NCBI RefSeq assembly: GCF_024168825.1
Contig: NZ_JALJWH010000003.1
Span: forward strand, 62,001-126,000
DNA length: 64,000 nt
Reading direction: 5' to 3'
Origin: Paenarthrobacter sp. A20
GTDB lineage: Bacteria > Actinomycetota > Actinomycetes > Actinomycetales > Micrococcaceae
Shown: piece by piece, positions 50,701 to 58,922 of the stretch
How positions within the stretch are numbered: position 1 is the stretch's first letter
Layout: the number at the start of each line of letters is the position of its first letter
Made by a program: the position numbers and the translations under genes
The notes under the pieces: generated by a model
The model's input: the letters and a program-made list of their open reading frames with translations, nothing else
The model's database searches: none
What the model was told of the DNA's origin: nothing

Positions 50701-51209
50701 GAAATCTGCTGAACCAAATTTGCCAGCTCAGTGCCATCGCGGCGACAACCCACAGGCACATCGACAAACATGGAATCAACCGAAGGTCCCTCGAGGTTGA
50801 CTTGGTGGAACTGGACTGAACCTTCCGCCACGTACCGGTCGCCTAAGTAGGCACGAAGAGGCGCTTCGATAGATGCACGCCTACTTTGGTTCTTCTCGTG
50901 CAGGTCTTTCATTCGCACGAGAAAGTCGACCGTATAACCGGAGCCGCCACCGGCGTCGATCATCGAATGGTGATTAGGACACAAAAGTACGAGATTGTTG
51001 TAACCATTGACATCTTCATAGGTCGGATCGAATCGTGGCCCACCCGCACTTCGTGCGCGAATGTGTGCCTCTTGGCCAAGGACCTTTTGCGCTTGGCCAC
51101 CAGTTTCTAAGTTCTCGTAGTCCACTGTCAGGGCTTGCAGACATCCGTTGAATGCGCATTGATTATGAGCGCGAGACCACAAGGTCTTGCTTGCGCTGCT
51201 CAATACCAA
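47793..51209 (-). CDS. HNH-NACHT protein, candidate NLR-like anti-phage effector
   Basis: 1138 residues from a TTG with GGGGAGAG upstream. The N-terminal HNH nuclease (about 1-110) has C18/C23, AHIRARS (H47) and YNNLVLLCPNHHSMID (C75, H78, H79). The NACHT ATPase follows: Walker A GGPGQGKS (206-213), Walker B LLALDGLDEV (317-326), sensor-like VILVATRPGS (about 357). The C-terminal 600 residues are helical and HEAT-like, the probable sensor. Known bacterial NACHT proteins stop phages by activating a fused effector upon sensing. Here the effector should cut DNA. GC and codon use are lower than in the relaxase, a sign of separate origin. Confidence 0.88.
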   Translation of the reverse strand: MVLSSASKTLWSRAHNQCAFNGCLQALTVDYENLETGGQAQKVLGQEAHIRARSAGGPRFDPTYEDVNGYNNLVLLCPNHHSMIDAGGGSGYTVDFLVRMKDLHEKNQSRRASIEAPLRAYLGDRYVAEGSVQFHQVNLEGPSVDSMFVDVPVGCRRDGTELANLVQQISFTTPGDTAELERTTGLAIAGATQVLLHPDWAGNAVLVGGPGQGKSTLLQYVCQFHRARRLGKTDYQTDSPATTETIRFPIKIDLRKYAQWADKNVQRAAGKKGKNKRENAPRGRRSIETYLIEDISEHIGAHKFTADDLVSLLATEPVLLALDGLDEVASVPARLKVIDEIVQMHGRLHSDASDLVILVATRPGSSLQTLTSSGRFPLLHLQRLTPGLRMQYFNRWCDVSGLHAATAARLQTVFMDSQHLPHVNELAAYPMQLAILLHLLHRRQLLPQQRTDLYTEYLKTFLDREQTQEKEPLLRQQRRVLEKTHAYLGWYLQTRAEEGKSSGSITRADLRDLLRNYLSGNEEEQALAEDIYSAITDRVLCLVERNDAFEFEVQSLREYFAAVHLFQNLTPKGTGNSRDDGLNALLVRPYWMNVCRFLMGLLAHGEIRGLMGNFNTASKLSAPHPLVRVMAAATLNDRICDDLGSGELREIVDFILEGPGVTLAHDGFLDSSGSPLVLGHQAGRSQAVAHLKSRLSTEIDPTMRAIVATMLRAHAISDDQVSQWWWENYQADSQWLSSAADLQSLQGLSEEQGSRIAALLKADSDPQRWAMDTLVEGIYDGNEEKIVEAAVHSLNLGAAETVKVRAVTTEVEALAALAEDMLTGPYKRRTPQTPRDIYAAKSQTTESIQRLTAELRLPPEGSIHPDDWAPYLGCIADAWGYGWILRRVLSMTPATLDLLAVRTRLQNEHLLVALQAESNYREHKSDAHWWQHYFASTSDPTELMLATVAVLEIAKPQVIVDIAEILNDVVAQFSEKMYRSLERALKRDSTSYRLRIRDLQEALRLQTVDLSGRMLWLVWIISNDSTRTRIRRHLEPKLHDVFEAGTNEVIVVLSAAEPAKKLRVETFRETRHALRAEGWLDPTRFAAITLGSAKSILEEPHSWPADIVQMAADKLGAKAAEQTKSLAEIATSASWFKS

Positions 51210-51529
51210 CTTCTCTCCCCTTGGTTGACTTCACATAATTGTCCCAGACAAACGGATAGGTCACGGGAACGCAAGGCGTGGGACGACACACGAGCAGCGC
51301 GCGCAAGTGTTTTGTTACTCGTTCGACCGTCCGTTTTCGGGGCCGATGTCCCGGCCTTATGGACTCCAGCCAGCCAAAGGCTCGGATATCGCGCGCCGAG
51401 AACGAACGAACGAACGTAAAGGAGGCGACACAAGCGCTAGCGGATCTGCAGCCATAAATCAACCGATTTTAGTGGCGTCCCTGCGGATTGAATGTGGGCG
51501 TATTCCTCGTTTTGAAGAGGGCCGTTCAG
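51210..51529. other. Promoter-side gap of the HNH-NACHT gene
   Basis: No gene seen. ACGAACGAACGAACG (about 51403-51417) is a small tandem repeat. A minus-strand frame here overlaps the NACHT start in another phase and looks non-coding. Confidence 0.4.
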
Positions 51530-52024
51530 TTACTTCGGTGGCCATGGCCCGTCGAGGAGCTTCTTTGCTTCGTCGATGATCAGCTGACCGATTTGGTTTC
51601 GGTCAATGGTCCAAGATGGTGTCCAATCGTCCCACTCGCTCACTTGGCCGATGAGTGGTCTGAGTGATTCGGGATATCCGAGTTCGTCCCACCCCTCCCA
51701 CCAGATGAGGCGACCCGCATACTCGGGCTTCAGTGCCCCGTCTACCAGCGCCTGGCAGAGCCATCTGACCAAGTTCCAGCGTTCGGGCGTCGTCTTCGCT
51801 GGCGTCGGCGGCGCGATGTTCAACTCGTTTACGACCGCGTTGAACAGATCGTGTGCCTCGCCTTCCTCCCGTCGTGAAAGACCTGCTAGAAGCGGAAGAG
51901 ATGGGGAATCTACGCCATCCAATAATGCGCTGAGAGCTGTTGCAATCAACACGTCGGCGCCCACAATGTCCTCGTAAAGGGCTTCCCGGATGGCAAGCAC
52001 GCGGAGATCGTTTGTATGCGTCAT
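51530..52024 (-). CDS. Hypothetical protein upstream of the HNH-NACHT gene
   Basis: 164 residues, acidic, soluble, Trp-rich in the second half (LIWWEGWDELGYPE, SEWDDWTPSWTID). Predicted helical. It lies 320 bp before the NACHT gene on the same strand and has similar, lower GC. No family recognised; it resembles immunity-type or accessory proteins in size and charge only. Confidence 0.6.
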   Translation of the reverse strand: MTHTNDLRVLAIREALYEDIVGADVLIATALSALLDGVDSPSLPLLAGLSRREEGEAHDLFNAVVNELNIAPPTPAKTTPERWNLVRWLCQALVDGALKPEYAGRLIWWEGWDELGYPESLRPLIGQVSEWDDWTPSWTIDRNQIGQLIIDEAKKLLDGPWPPK

Positions 52025-52113
52025 AGGACGAGTGTCGCAGAGTGAGCGACTACGTCGATATATGAGTGCTGTTCAGAGATACCCAACCCACACAGGCGGC
52101 GGATAGCAAACGG

Positions 52114-52344
52114 CTAAATCCTCAGCAGGGGCAGCGGCACGACGTTGTATTCCTTTGCCTTGCTGTTCGTTACAAAGGTGCGGCATCGGGACTGGGCTTC
52201 TTCTTCGGAATTGAACCGTAGTGCCTGGTTTTCTCTGGGCGTCCATTCGTCGCCGGGCCGGCCGGGATGCAGGTAGTAGTGGAGCTTTTGTCCCGTATCC
52301 AGGCGCACCACTATGCCCCATGCAGCGGGTTTACGCTTACCCAT
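52114..52344 (-). CDS. Small hypothetical protein at the transposon edge
   Basis: 76 residues from MGKRKPAAWG, with KLHYYLHPGRPGDEW and NSEEEAQSRCRTF. It overlaps the stop of the recombinase gene (52337) by 8 bp, so it is probably the last gene of the transposon-like unit. No family recognised. Confidence 0.55.
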   Translation of the reverse strand: MGKRKPAAWGIVVRLDTGQKLHYYLHPGRPGDEWTPRENQALRFNSEEEAQSRCRTFVTNSKAKEYNVVPLPLLRI

Positions 52345-53899
52345 TCCGGTCCTTTCGCGGGTTGTCTTTCAGCTTTTCTGGAGTGTGGTTCGTTCGCCGG
52401 TTGACGTAGCGGGTCCATGCGTCGCCGGCGTTGTCGGCGTGGATGAAGGCTACTGGGTGGCTGTAGCCGAGTGCGTCGGCAACCAAAGGTGGTGGTGTGA
52501 TGGTGAGGAGTTCATCGAGGGCGGTGTTTCGTCCGCCGCGGAGGTCAATGCCGAGGCTCCGTAGCCTGTCCATGATGGTGTTGGGGTGTAGGTGTTGTCC
52601 TGCACGGGTTCCTGGGAAGAGCCATGGGCTTTGGGCGTTTGATCCGGTTTTTAGATTGGGTCGGCTGGCCAGATGCTGTCGGATCAGGTCGGCAACGGGT
52701 GTTGGGACGGGCACTGGGTGGAGGCCCAGGGTGATTCGCATGTTGCCGGTGGTTTTGTTGGTCTCTATGGCGTCGGTCCGGAGTCTGGCGACTCTCACGA
52801 GCGGCTGGGCGTAGAGAAGGAGCAGGGCGCCGGCGACTCGGTAGGGCAGTGATTCACTGGTGCCGGTGAGGAGTTCCCGCAGCCAGGCCAGGCGCTGGTC
52901 TTGGGGGATTGTTGGTCGTGTTTTCGGGGTGTAGTGGCTCATTTCGGCGCGGTGGTTTGTGCCTGTGTTCTTGATGAAGATGATGAACGTGCGGATCTGC
53001 TTTCTTGTCGTGGGTCCGTCGGCGAGCCAGGCTTCGATGTCTTGCTGAGTGCACGTCGCTGCTGTTCGTTGATGAGTTTCCCAAAGCCAGAGAAGAAATT
53101 TGATGGTTTCGGTGATCTCTTGTTTGGCCGAGTGCACCGGGCCGCGGGCGTTCTTTTCCGGTGTTGTGGTGGTCCGGATGCGTCGGAGGTGGTGCCAGTT
53201 TGCGAAGTGCTCTACTGGTTTAGCGACCTGCTCGGGCAAGGGGGTGAATTTGGCTTTGATCCAGGCTTCGAACCGGGCTATGTAGGGGTCCTGGTAGGGG
53301 AGCAGTTCGTGGTGGACAAGTAAAGCACGTAGGTGGTTTGCTGCTCGTTCGGCCGTTTGGGCGTAGCTGTCGAGGCCTTCGTGGGTCAGGGGTGTTGTCC
53401 CGTTTGCGAGGGATGTCAGGAGGGCTTGGACTGTGGCGGAGCGTTTCCAGGTGATGATGCTTTCGGGGCGCTCGGCTTGGCTGAGGACCTCGATGAGTCG
53501 GGCTGTTGTTTCGGGATCAGCGGGGTTCGTGGTGAGCAGTTGGGTGAGGTCGTCGTGGAGGGCGCAGCGGGCGCAGATGCCCTTTCGGTAGAACTCGCCT
53601 TCGTGGTGGCAGCGGGTGCAGTGGAAGTCGTGGGTGATTCCGGCGCAGGGTGCGCATCGTGGTCCGCCGCTGGTTTCGGGCGGGCCCGGCAGGAGCCGGT
53701 GTTGGCCGCAGTCGGGGCAGGTGCCGTGGGTGCGTGTTGCTGTGGTGAAGCAGGGGCCGCAGATTTTCCCTTCGGGCCAGGTGGCGCGTGTTCGTCCGGC
53801 GCTGCGGCTGCAACGGGCGCAGGTGGCGGTGCCGGTGGTTCGTGGCCTGCCGCGGGTGGTGTTGCGGGCAGTCAGGCCCGTGGGTTGGTCAGTTGTCAT
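52337..53899 (-). CDS. Zinc-ribbon tyrosine-recombinase-like transposase subunit
   Basis: 520 residues. Four CxxC knuckles in the N-terminus (ARCSRS, GPCFT, CPDCGQH, CAPCAG, CTRCHHE, CARC; residues 25-115) form zinc ribbons. The rest resembles a tyrosine recombinase: a core-binding helical part, then GALLLLYAQPLVRVARL and ADALGYSHPVAFIHAD, but the canonical HxxR-Y set is incomplete. It belongs to the three-gene recombinase transposons of actinobacteria, together with the next two genes. The helper role in DNA binding is inferred. Confidence 0.75.
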   Translation of the reverse strand: MTTDQPTGLTARNTTRGRPRTTGTATCARCSRSAGRTRATWPEGKICGPCFTTATRTHGTCPDCGQHRLLPGPPETSGGPRCAPCAGITHDFHCTRCHHEGEFYRKGICARCALHDDLTQLLTTNPADPETTARLIEVLSQAERPESIITWKRSATVQALLTSLANGTTPLTHEGLDSYAQTAERAANHLRALLVHHELLPYQDPYIARFEAWIKAKFTPLPEQVAKPVEHFANWHHLRRIRTTTTPEKNARGPVHSAKQEITETIKFLLWLWETHQRTAATCTQQDIEAWLADGPTTRKQIRTFIIFIKNTGTNHRAEMSHYTPKTRPTIPQDQRLAWLRELLTGTSESLPYRVAGALLLLYAQPLVRVARLRTDAIETNKTTGNMRITLGLHPVPVPTPVADLIRQHLASRPNLKTGSNAQSPWLFPGTRAGQHLHPNTIMDRLRSLGIDLRGGRNTALDELLTITPPPLVADALGYSHPVAFIHADNAGDAWTRYVNRRTNHTPEKLKDNPRKDRNG

Positions 53900-54227
53900 C
53901 GTCGATGATGCGGGCCCGGCGTGGGCGGACGGTGCGGTTCAGGTCGACGACGTTGGGGTAGGTGGTGTCGGTTTTGCGGGCGCGGATGTCTGCGGCTGTG
54001 ACGGTGATGAGGTCCTCGGGTCCGCAGGAGAAGATGTCGCAGATCGCTGCGATGACCTGCAGTGCGACGCGTTCGGGTTTCTGGTTGACCAGGCGATAGA
54101 CCTGGGGCCGTGACAAGGTGATGCCGCGTTCGGCGAGCAGGGGGATGAGGTCGGTGGTGTTGTGCAGTCCGCGGGCTGCCATGAGCTCGGCGAGCCGCCA
54201 TTTGTATTCGACTTCCCGTTTCACCAT
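53889..54227 (-). CDS. XRE-type HTH protein of the recombinase transposon
   Basis: 112 residues. The Cro/CI-type HTH is about 10-75: LAELMAARGLHNTTDLIPLLAERGITLSRPQVYRLV, then KPERVALQVIAAICDIF. The tail is Arg/Asp-rich. It overlaps both neighbours by 7-11 bp, so the three genes form one operon. It probably directs or limits recombination. Confidence 0.82.
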   Translation of the reverse strand: MVKREVEYKWRLAELMAARGLHNTTDLIPLLAERGITLSRPQVYRLVNQKPERVALQVIAAICDIFSCGPEDLITVTAADIRARKTDTTYPNVVDLNRTVRPRRARIIDDDN

Positions 54228-55089
54228 TGGCCTCGCATCTGTATGCCGAGGACGTCGTTCATGGTGCCGTCCAGGGCTGCCCGAAGGGCGGTGTTGCGGA
54301 AGTCGTCGCTGACGAATTGGTAGATCCCGGTGGTGGAGGCGTGTTCGTGGCCCATTTGATATTGCACGAATCTAGAATCCCATCCGTCCTCGAGCAGGTG
54401 CGTCGCATAGGAGCGTCGGAGCGAGTGAAGGTCCAGCCCGTCCATCGGCATCCCCAGTTCTTTTAGATAACGCCGCAGCCGGCGCAGCAGGGTCGATTCG
54501 CAGATCACTCCGCCTCGCTCACTGGGAAACAGGTCGAGTGTTTCGAGGGTTCCGCGGCCGTTGGCTAGCCAGTCTTCGATGACGCCGGAGGTCCAGTCGA
54601 ACACGGTCAGGACGCTGCGGGGTTTGAAGGTGGAGCCTTTGAGGGACTTGCCGAAACGGACTTTGCAGATTCCTGTTTTCCCGAACCTTCGTGCTTGCGG
54701 GTTGGTGGAGAAATCTACCGTTTGCAGGTGCCGAAACGTTCCTCGCAGACCCGGTCCCAGCCGTAGTCGGGGTTGGATACGTATGAGCAGAACCGGCGAA
54801 GGGAGGATTGGTAGCCCCGTATGGTGGACTGCTTCAACTGGTGGATCGAGCGCAGGTCACCGAAATACTCCTCGACATGCTTCGGCGCCCAGTTCCATGG
54901 GAACTCGTTCACATGGTTCACGAACCTCTTGACGCAGGCGATGCCCTTATCGATCGTGTCGAACTGCAGGTTCCTGGTGAGCTGCTGGTTGCGCCAGCCG
55001 GTGAACATGTCCTCGAGCGTCTGTTCCTCGGGATGCAAAAGGTGAACAGCGCTTAGCTGCAGCACACGCCCGGAACCATCGACAGCCAT
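54221..55089 (-). pseudogene. Tyrosine recombinase with internal deletion
   Basis: The N-terminal SAM-like domain is read from 55089 (LEDMFTGWRNQQLTRNLQF) to a stop at 54715. The catalytic C-terminus continues in another frame from about 54729: NPQARRFGKTGICK, then DLHSLRRSYATHLLEDGWD (Arg II, His) and MGHEHASTTGIYQFV (His, Tyr). Compared with the family, about 90 residues around the junction are gone, including the first catalytic Arg. So the enzyme is inactive unless supplied in trans. Confidence 0.85.
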
Positions 55090-55099
55090 TATTCGCCCT

Positions 55100-55505
55100 C
55101 AAAATCACCCGATAATCATGTCCAAAACTTGAATCAATGATTCATCAAATGCATCATAAAGGCAAAACCGCAGGTCAGAGGCGCTTCTTCGGCTGTCATC
55201 GATGCACAAAGCATCTCGCCCCGTCGCCAGCGGAATCTCCGCTGAGGCCCAACTGGCCGCCCTAAATCCGCGGAATACCAAGGCTATTCAGCCGAGCGAG
55301 GCGGATCAGGGGATGGGGCGGGTTGATTCATCTGATGAGATACGTAGATTACAGCTTGTCATAATCTCCGTTATCGGCGTTTGAAGTACGGGAGTGGAAG
55401 TAGCTGCGAGAGCTTCCGTCCCATGACGAATTCGGCGTTTGCGTAGGTCAGTCGGGCTTTGCGGGAGCTGCCTGTCCTTGGCGTCAAACGACCGTATTTC
55501 CACGC
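55100..55505. other. Intergenic stretch, no gene seen
   Basis: A 60-codon + frame at 55202 has no ribosome site or motif. The DNA is AT-richer than its surroundings near 55100-55160, as at transposon ends. Confidence 0.4.
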
Positions 55506-55515
55506 ATCATGACGT

Positions 55516-55549
55516 TGAAGACTGAAGACTGAAGACTGAAGACTGAAGA
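55516..55549 (+). repeat. 7-bp tandem repeat TGAAGAC
   Basis: Four perfect TGAAGAC units followed by a partial fifth (TGAAGA). Too short and too regular for CRISPR; a slippage-prone microsatellite. Confidence 0.85.
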
Positions 55550-55572
55550 ATTGAGCAGTGGGGTCCTCGTAG

Positions 55573-55791
55573 ATGCGAGAGATCGTGCGCGGGGCCCTTG
55601 TCGCTCTCGGCGTCGGCGATGCTCTCGGAATGCCGACGCAGTACTTTCCTCACGAACTCAGTGCGGGGCGGTACGGGGTGCTTGATGACTTCTTCCCCGG
55701 CCCAGAGGACAACGAACTCAAGGGCGCAGCCGCAATCAGTTACGAGCCCGCGGGCGCGCCGGTCACCGGCATCGACATCAGCCAGGCGTAA
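55573..55791 (+). pseudogene. Truncated ADP-ribosylglycohydrolase
   Basis: The frame opens with EIVRGALVALGVGDALGMPT followed by QYF and GVLDDFFPGPEDN, the N-terminal signature of the DraG/ADP-ribosylglycohydrolase family. After about 50 residues the match ends and an unrelated tail reaches a stop. The family needs about 300 residues with later Asp motifs, so this is a 5' fragment. Confidence 0.7.
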
Positions 55792-55838
55792 CGCCTCCCG
55801 AGCCTGGCGGCCGGAAAACTGAAGCGTTGTCGCCGGGG

Positions 55839-56687
55839 TTAGCGCAACACGGGTTCGGCCAGAGGCGCGCGCTGCGATCGTCCCCGAACGAGAATCAGGG
55901 CGACTACGGCGATGATCATGTAGACGATGTTGGCGGGACCAGCCATCAGCGCGAACGGGCTCTGCGGACCCGAGGCGGCCTGGTCGATGCCACCCGTGGA
56001 AAGGAAGAGCGTGGGGTCGTAGAGAGCGTGCAGGATCACCGGCCAGATCAGGTTTCCGGTGACCCGGAGGGTCAGATACATACAAATCCCGAACCCGAAC
56101 GTGAAGACAACCGTCAGCAGGACTGTGAGGATGGGCAGGCCGGAGATGGCGTTGGCGGAGTGCAGGAGTGCGAACACGAGTGAAGAGAGCACCATGACCA
56201 CCCACTCGGACTTTCCGGAGTCGCGCAACATCTTGACCACGATGCCGCGGGTCAGGATTTCCTCGGCAAAGCCGATCAGCAGGCCCGTGAGCAGGGTGAG
56301 GAGCGCTACCGAGGCTTGGTAGCTGCCGTAGTTGATGCCGAGGAAGCGAAGCACGATGGCGGCGACCAGGAAGAACGGCGCTGCCCACATCCACCAGCTG
56401 CCCTTGACCGGCTGAGGTGCGAACAGCGGCTTGAACCAGCCAACGGAGTAGACGAAGGCTGCCAGGACGGCGCTCCCGATGATCAGCGGGAGCATCAGGC
56501 TGAAAAAGACGCTCTGGGGCGTTCGGAGGATGTCCTCGGCCACGATCTGATCCCCCGCGGCTGCCCCAACCAGCAGGCTTCCACCCAGGTAGAACGCCAT
56601 GTAGAGGACGGTCAGAAGAACGGCCCGCCACCAACCGCCGCTGTCCCAGATTGCTTTCCAACCTGACGAATGGACGGCATGGTCCAT
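55839..56687 (-). CDS. CPBP-family intramembrane metalloprotease (Abi-like)
   Basis: 282 residues, eight hydrophobic helices. The CPBP motifs are complete: FAEEILTRG (EExxxR-type), FALLHSAN and ILHALYDP, giving the Glu and His ligands. The family (Rce1-like/Abi) cleaves membrane substrates, for example in bacteriocin immunity. It lies alone on its strand between two pseudogenes. Confidence 0.9.
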   Translation of the reverse strand: MDHAVHSSGWKAIWDSGGWWRAVLLTVLYMAFYLGGSLLVGAAAGDQIVAEDILRTPQSVFFSLMLPLIIGSAVLAAFVYSVGWFKPLFAPQPVKGSWWMWAAPFFLVAAIVLRFLGINYGSYQASVALLTLLTGLLIGFAEEILTRGIVVKMLRDSGKSEWVVMVLSSLVFALLHSANAISGLPILTVLLTVVFTFGFGICMYLTLRVTGNLIWPVILHALYDPTLFLSTGGIDQAASGPQSPFALMAGPANIVYMIIAVVALILVRGRSQRAPLAEPVLR

Positions 56688-56745
56688 GTGGAGCCCCCTT
56701 TTTATCGTGTGGAGACGGCGCGTCCCCTCTCAAAACCTACTGCAT

Positions 56746-57084
56746 TCAGATCTCGGGTTGATCGCCATGCGTGCCGGTAGTAATCGGCGTGTGCCAACGC
56801 AGCGGCAGCGGCTTCGTCGATGACCACCGTGGCCCGCGAGTGCTGTTGAATGACCAGGCCCGTCGCAGCGGATGAGATCCGATGTTCACGGTGTCGCCCA
56901 CCAACAGCGAGCTCATCACGGAAATTGCATGACGGGTCCGAGTTCGGTGATCAGCGGTGCGGAGGTGTTGACCTGCCGGGCCGCCTGGACTGCGCCGGAA
57001 GACATTGCTGACAGTGCCCCGGTAAGTCCGCTGATGCGCCACGGTCTGCAGCAATTGACGACGATTGATGGCAAAAGTGGACAT
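56746..57084 (-). pseudogene. Probable decayed small DNA-binding-type gene
   Basis: A frame starting MSTFAINRRQLLQTVAHQRTY with a GGAG site upstream becomes low-complexity after RRSPGGPAG; a more family-like continuation, ARQVNTSAPLITELGPV, occurs in the next frame and then hits stops. So a frameshift is likely. I cannot name the family. Confidence 0.35.
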
Positions 57085-57176
57085 GGAAGATCTCCAGATC
57101 GGAAGCGTAGGGGGCGATTTCAGGAGCCTGGGCCCACACGGATCTCGTCCCATAAATCACTTGCGTTGCAACGACC

Positions 57177-57833
57177 CTAAGTCGATTGCTCCCTTGGAGA
57201 GGAAGTGAGGCCAAGTATCGGCGCCTCGAGCGGCCTCACATCCCTGAGCCATTCCGGCAGCATCCTCCCGGCGACCGTAGCCAAATCCGTGGCTGTTTGT
57301 GTTGGCCTTTGCAACCAGTCGAGGAGGAGCGAGAGGATTCCCCCGACGAAGAAGGTTGCGGCCTCTTTTGCATCAAGTTCGGCGGGCTTGTCGTTCACCG
57401 AGTCGATGGCTTCCGTGAGGTGAGATATTAGCGTCGTGCGAAGTTCCAACAAGGCCGGGGCTTGCGTGTCTGGTATAAGTACTGCCGAGCAAAGAATCCG
57501 GTGCTGCCCGAGGTGCTCGAAGAGTTCCCCGAGACTAACTTGGGTCGATGACGACGGGGGCTGCTGGCTATGGTCAGCAGCTGGGTGGAATGCGTCGAGC
57601 AGTTCCCTGAAGGCAGCCACGCCGACGTTCTCGGCGCCCGTAAAGTGCTTGTAGAACGAGCTGCGGCTCACGCCGGCTTCGTGCACGAGTGAGGCTACTG
57701 TGGGAGCGGGTTGGCCGATGTCCAGTTGACGCTCAAAGGCGTCCAGCAGGAGCTTGCGAGTGCGAACTGACCGTGGATCCTCCGCATTTCCCTCCCGCAT
57801 GAACACTGCCGGTGGTATGCCCGTAAGGCCCAC
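57177..57833 (-). CDS. TetR-family transcriptional regulator
   Basis: 218 residues (or 207 from an inner ATG). The HTH is about 20-70: RKLLLDAFERQL, TVASLVHEAGVSRSSFYKHFTGAENVG. The C-terminal ligand domain ends in a helix-rich region with FFVGGILSLLLDWL. It is divergent from the esterase gene at 57963, its probable target, with the start codons 130 bp apart. Confidence 0.88.
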   Translation of the reverse strand: MGLTGIPPAVFMREGNAEDPRSVRTRKLLLDAFERQLDIGQPAPTVASLVHEAGVSRSSFYKHFTGAENVGVAAFRELLDAFHPAADHSQQPPSSSTQVSLGELFEHLGQHRILCSAVLIPDTQAPALLELRTTLISHLTEAIDSVNDKPAELDAKEAATFFVGGILSLLLDWLQRPTQTATDLATVAGRMLPEWLRDVRPLEAPILGLTSSPREQST

Positions 57834-57962
57834 GTGGGTCTCCTCTCCCCGCTATCTCGTGGCCCAATAGTACTCTTGCCCTGCCGTGTCCGTCTATCGT
57901 ACAGTTGTCCACCAGAGCCCCTGGGTGACAGCTTTCGGGCCTTCAGACTACGGAGGACTATG

Positions 57963-58922
57963 ATGTCAGTAGCTAGATTCGATCCGGAGATACTGGCGCT
58001 CTTTACCGCTGCCGCCGAAGCCGCAACCGGGTCAGCCGGATCTGCAGCGCCAGTCCGTGGGGATGCCTTAGGGCTGCGTTCCATCATTGACGCGGGGCTT
58101 TCCGTCATTCCCCGCCCGGCTGTGGAAGGAATTTCGGCCGGTACGCACATCACGAGCGCGCCGGACGGGGGCAGTCTCGAACTGCGCTGGTACTCTTCCC
58201 GGGACGAGGGACGCACCGACCGGCCAGCGGTAGTTTATTTCCACGGCGGGGGTCGAGTGGCCGGGAAAATTGACCACTACGATGGGGTCATTCGCCATTA
58301 CGTGCAACAAACAAAAGTTCCCATGCTCCAGGTCGAATACCGCCTGGCCCCGGAGCATCCTGGAACCGTTGCAGCGGAAGATGGGCTGACAGCCCTCCAA
58401 TGGCTCCTCAAGCACGCCGAAGACCTTGGGGTGGATCCTGAACGCGTTGCCGTCATGGGCGACAGCGGCGGAGGTGGCGTCGCGGCAGGAACTGCGATCT
58501 TGGCCCGCGACAACGGCGTCCGCTTGGCGAAGCAAATCCTCATCTACCCAATGCTTGATGACCGCAACACCATCCCGGACCCCACATTGGAAGGTCTCGT
58601 CACCTGGACCCATGAGACGAACTGGACGGGCTGGCATGCCGTTCTCGGTGACACTATTGGAAACGAGGAAGTATCACCAGTTGCCGCACCCGCGCGTTTG
58701 ACCAACTTCAAGGGTCTTCCACCGGCGTACATAGAGGTTGGCGATCTTGACATCTTCAGAGACGAGTCGATTGGCTACGCGCAGGGATTGCATCGCGCCG
58801 GAATCGGCTGTGAATTGCACGTTCTTGCCGGCGTGATCCACGGTCACGACCTGATGGACTTCAGCTTGAGCGTGTCCCAGCAGAGCTTGGCAGAAAGGTG
58901 CAGAGCCATTAAGTCCTTATAG
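57963..58922 (+). CDS. Alpha/beta hydrolase, hormone-sensitive-lipase (family IV) type
   Basis: 319 residues; GGAGG six bases before this ATG favours it over the ATG one codon earlier. The oxyanion motif HGGG (VVYFHGGGRV), the nucleophile motif GDSGGG, the Asp near DLDIFRDE and the His in GVIHGHD are visible. Hydrolyses esters of short or medium acyl chains. Probably controlled by the divergent TetR. Confidence 0.9.
   Translation: MSVARFDPEILALFTAAAEAATGSAGSAAPVRGDALGLRSIIDAGLSVIPRPAVEGISAGTHITSAPDGGSLELRWYSSRDEGRTDRPAVVYFHGGGRVAGKIDHYDGVIRHYVQQTKVPMLQVEYRLAPEHPGTVAAEDGLTALQWLLKHAEDLGVDPERVAVMGDSGGGGVAAGTAILARDNGVRLAKQILIYPMLDDRNTIPDPTLEGLVTWTHETNWTGWHAVLGDTIGNEEVSPVAAPARLTNFKGLPPAYIEVGDLDIFRDESIGYAQGLHRAGIGCELHVLAGVIHGHDLMDFSLSVSQQSLAERCRAIKSL

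Noticed and set aside
51163..51462. 99-codon minus frame overlapping the start of the HNH-NACHT gene
   Set aside because: Basic, low-complexity and out of phase; probably promoter DNA.
55202..55384. 60-codon + frame after the transposon relic
   Set aside because: No ribosome site, no motif, and placed in decayed DNA.
55516..55549. Possible CRISPR array
   Set aside because: 7-bp units without spacers; a simple tandem repeat. No cas genes are present.
55507..56733. 408-codon minus frame overlapping the CPBP protease
   Set aside because: Arg/Gly/Pro-rich mirror in another phase of the same strand; the protease has all its catalytic motifs.
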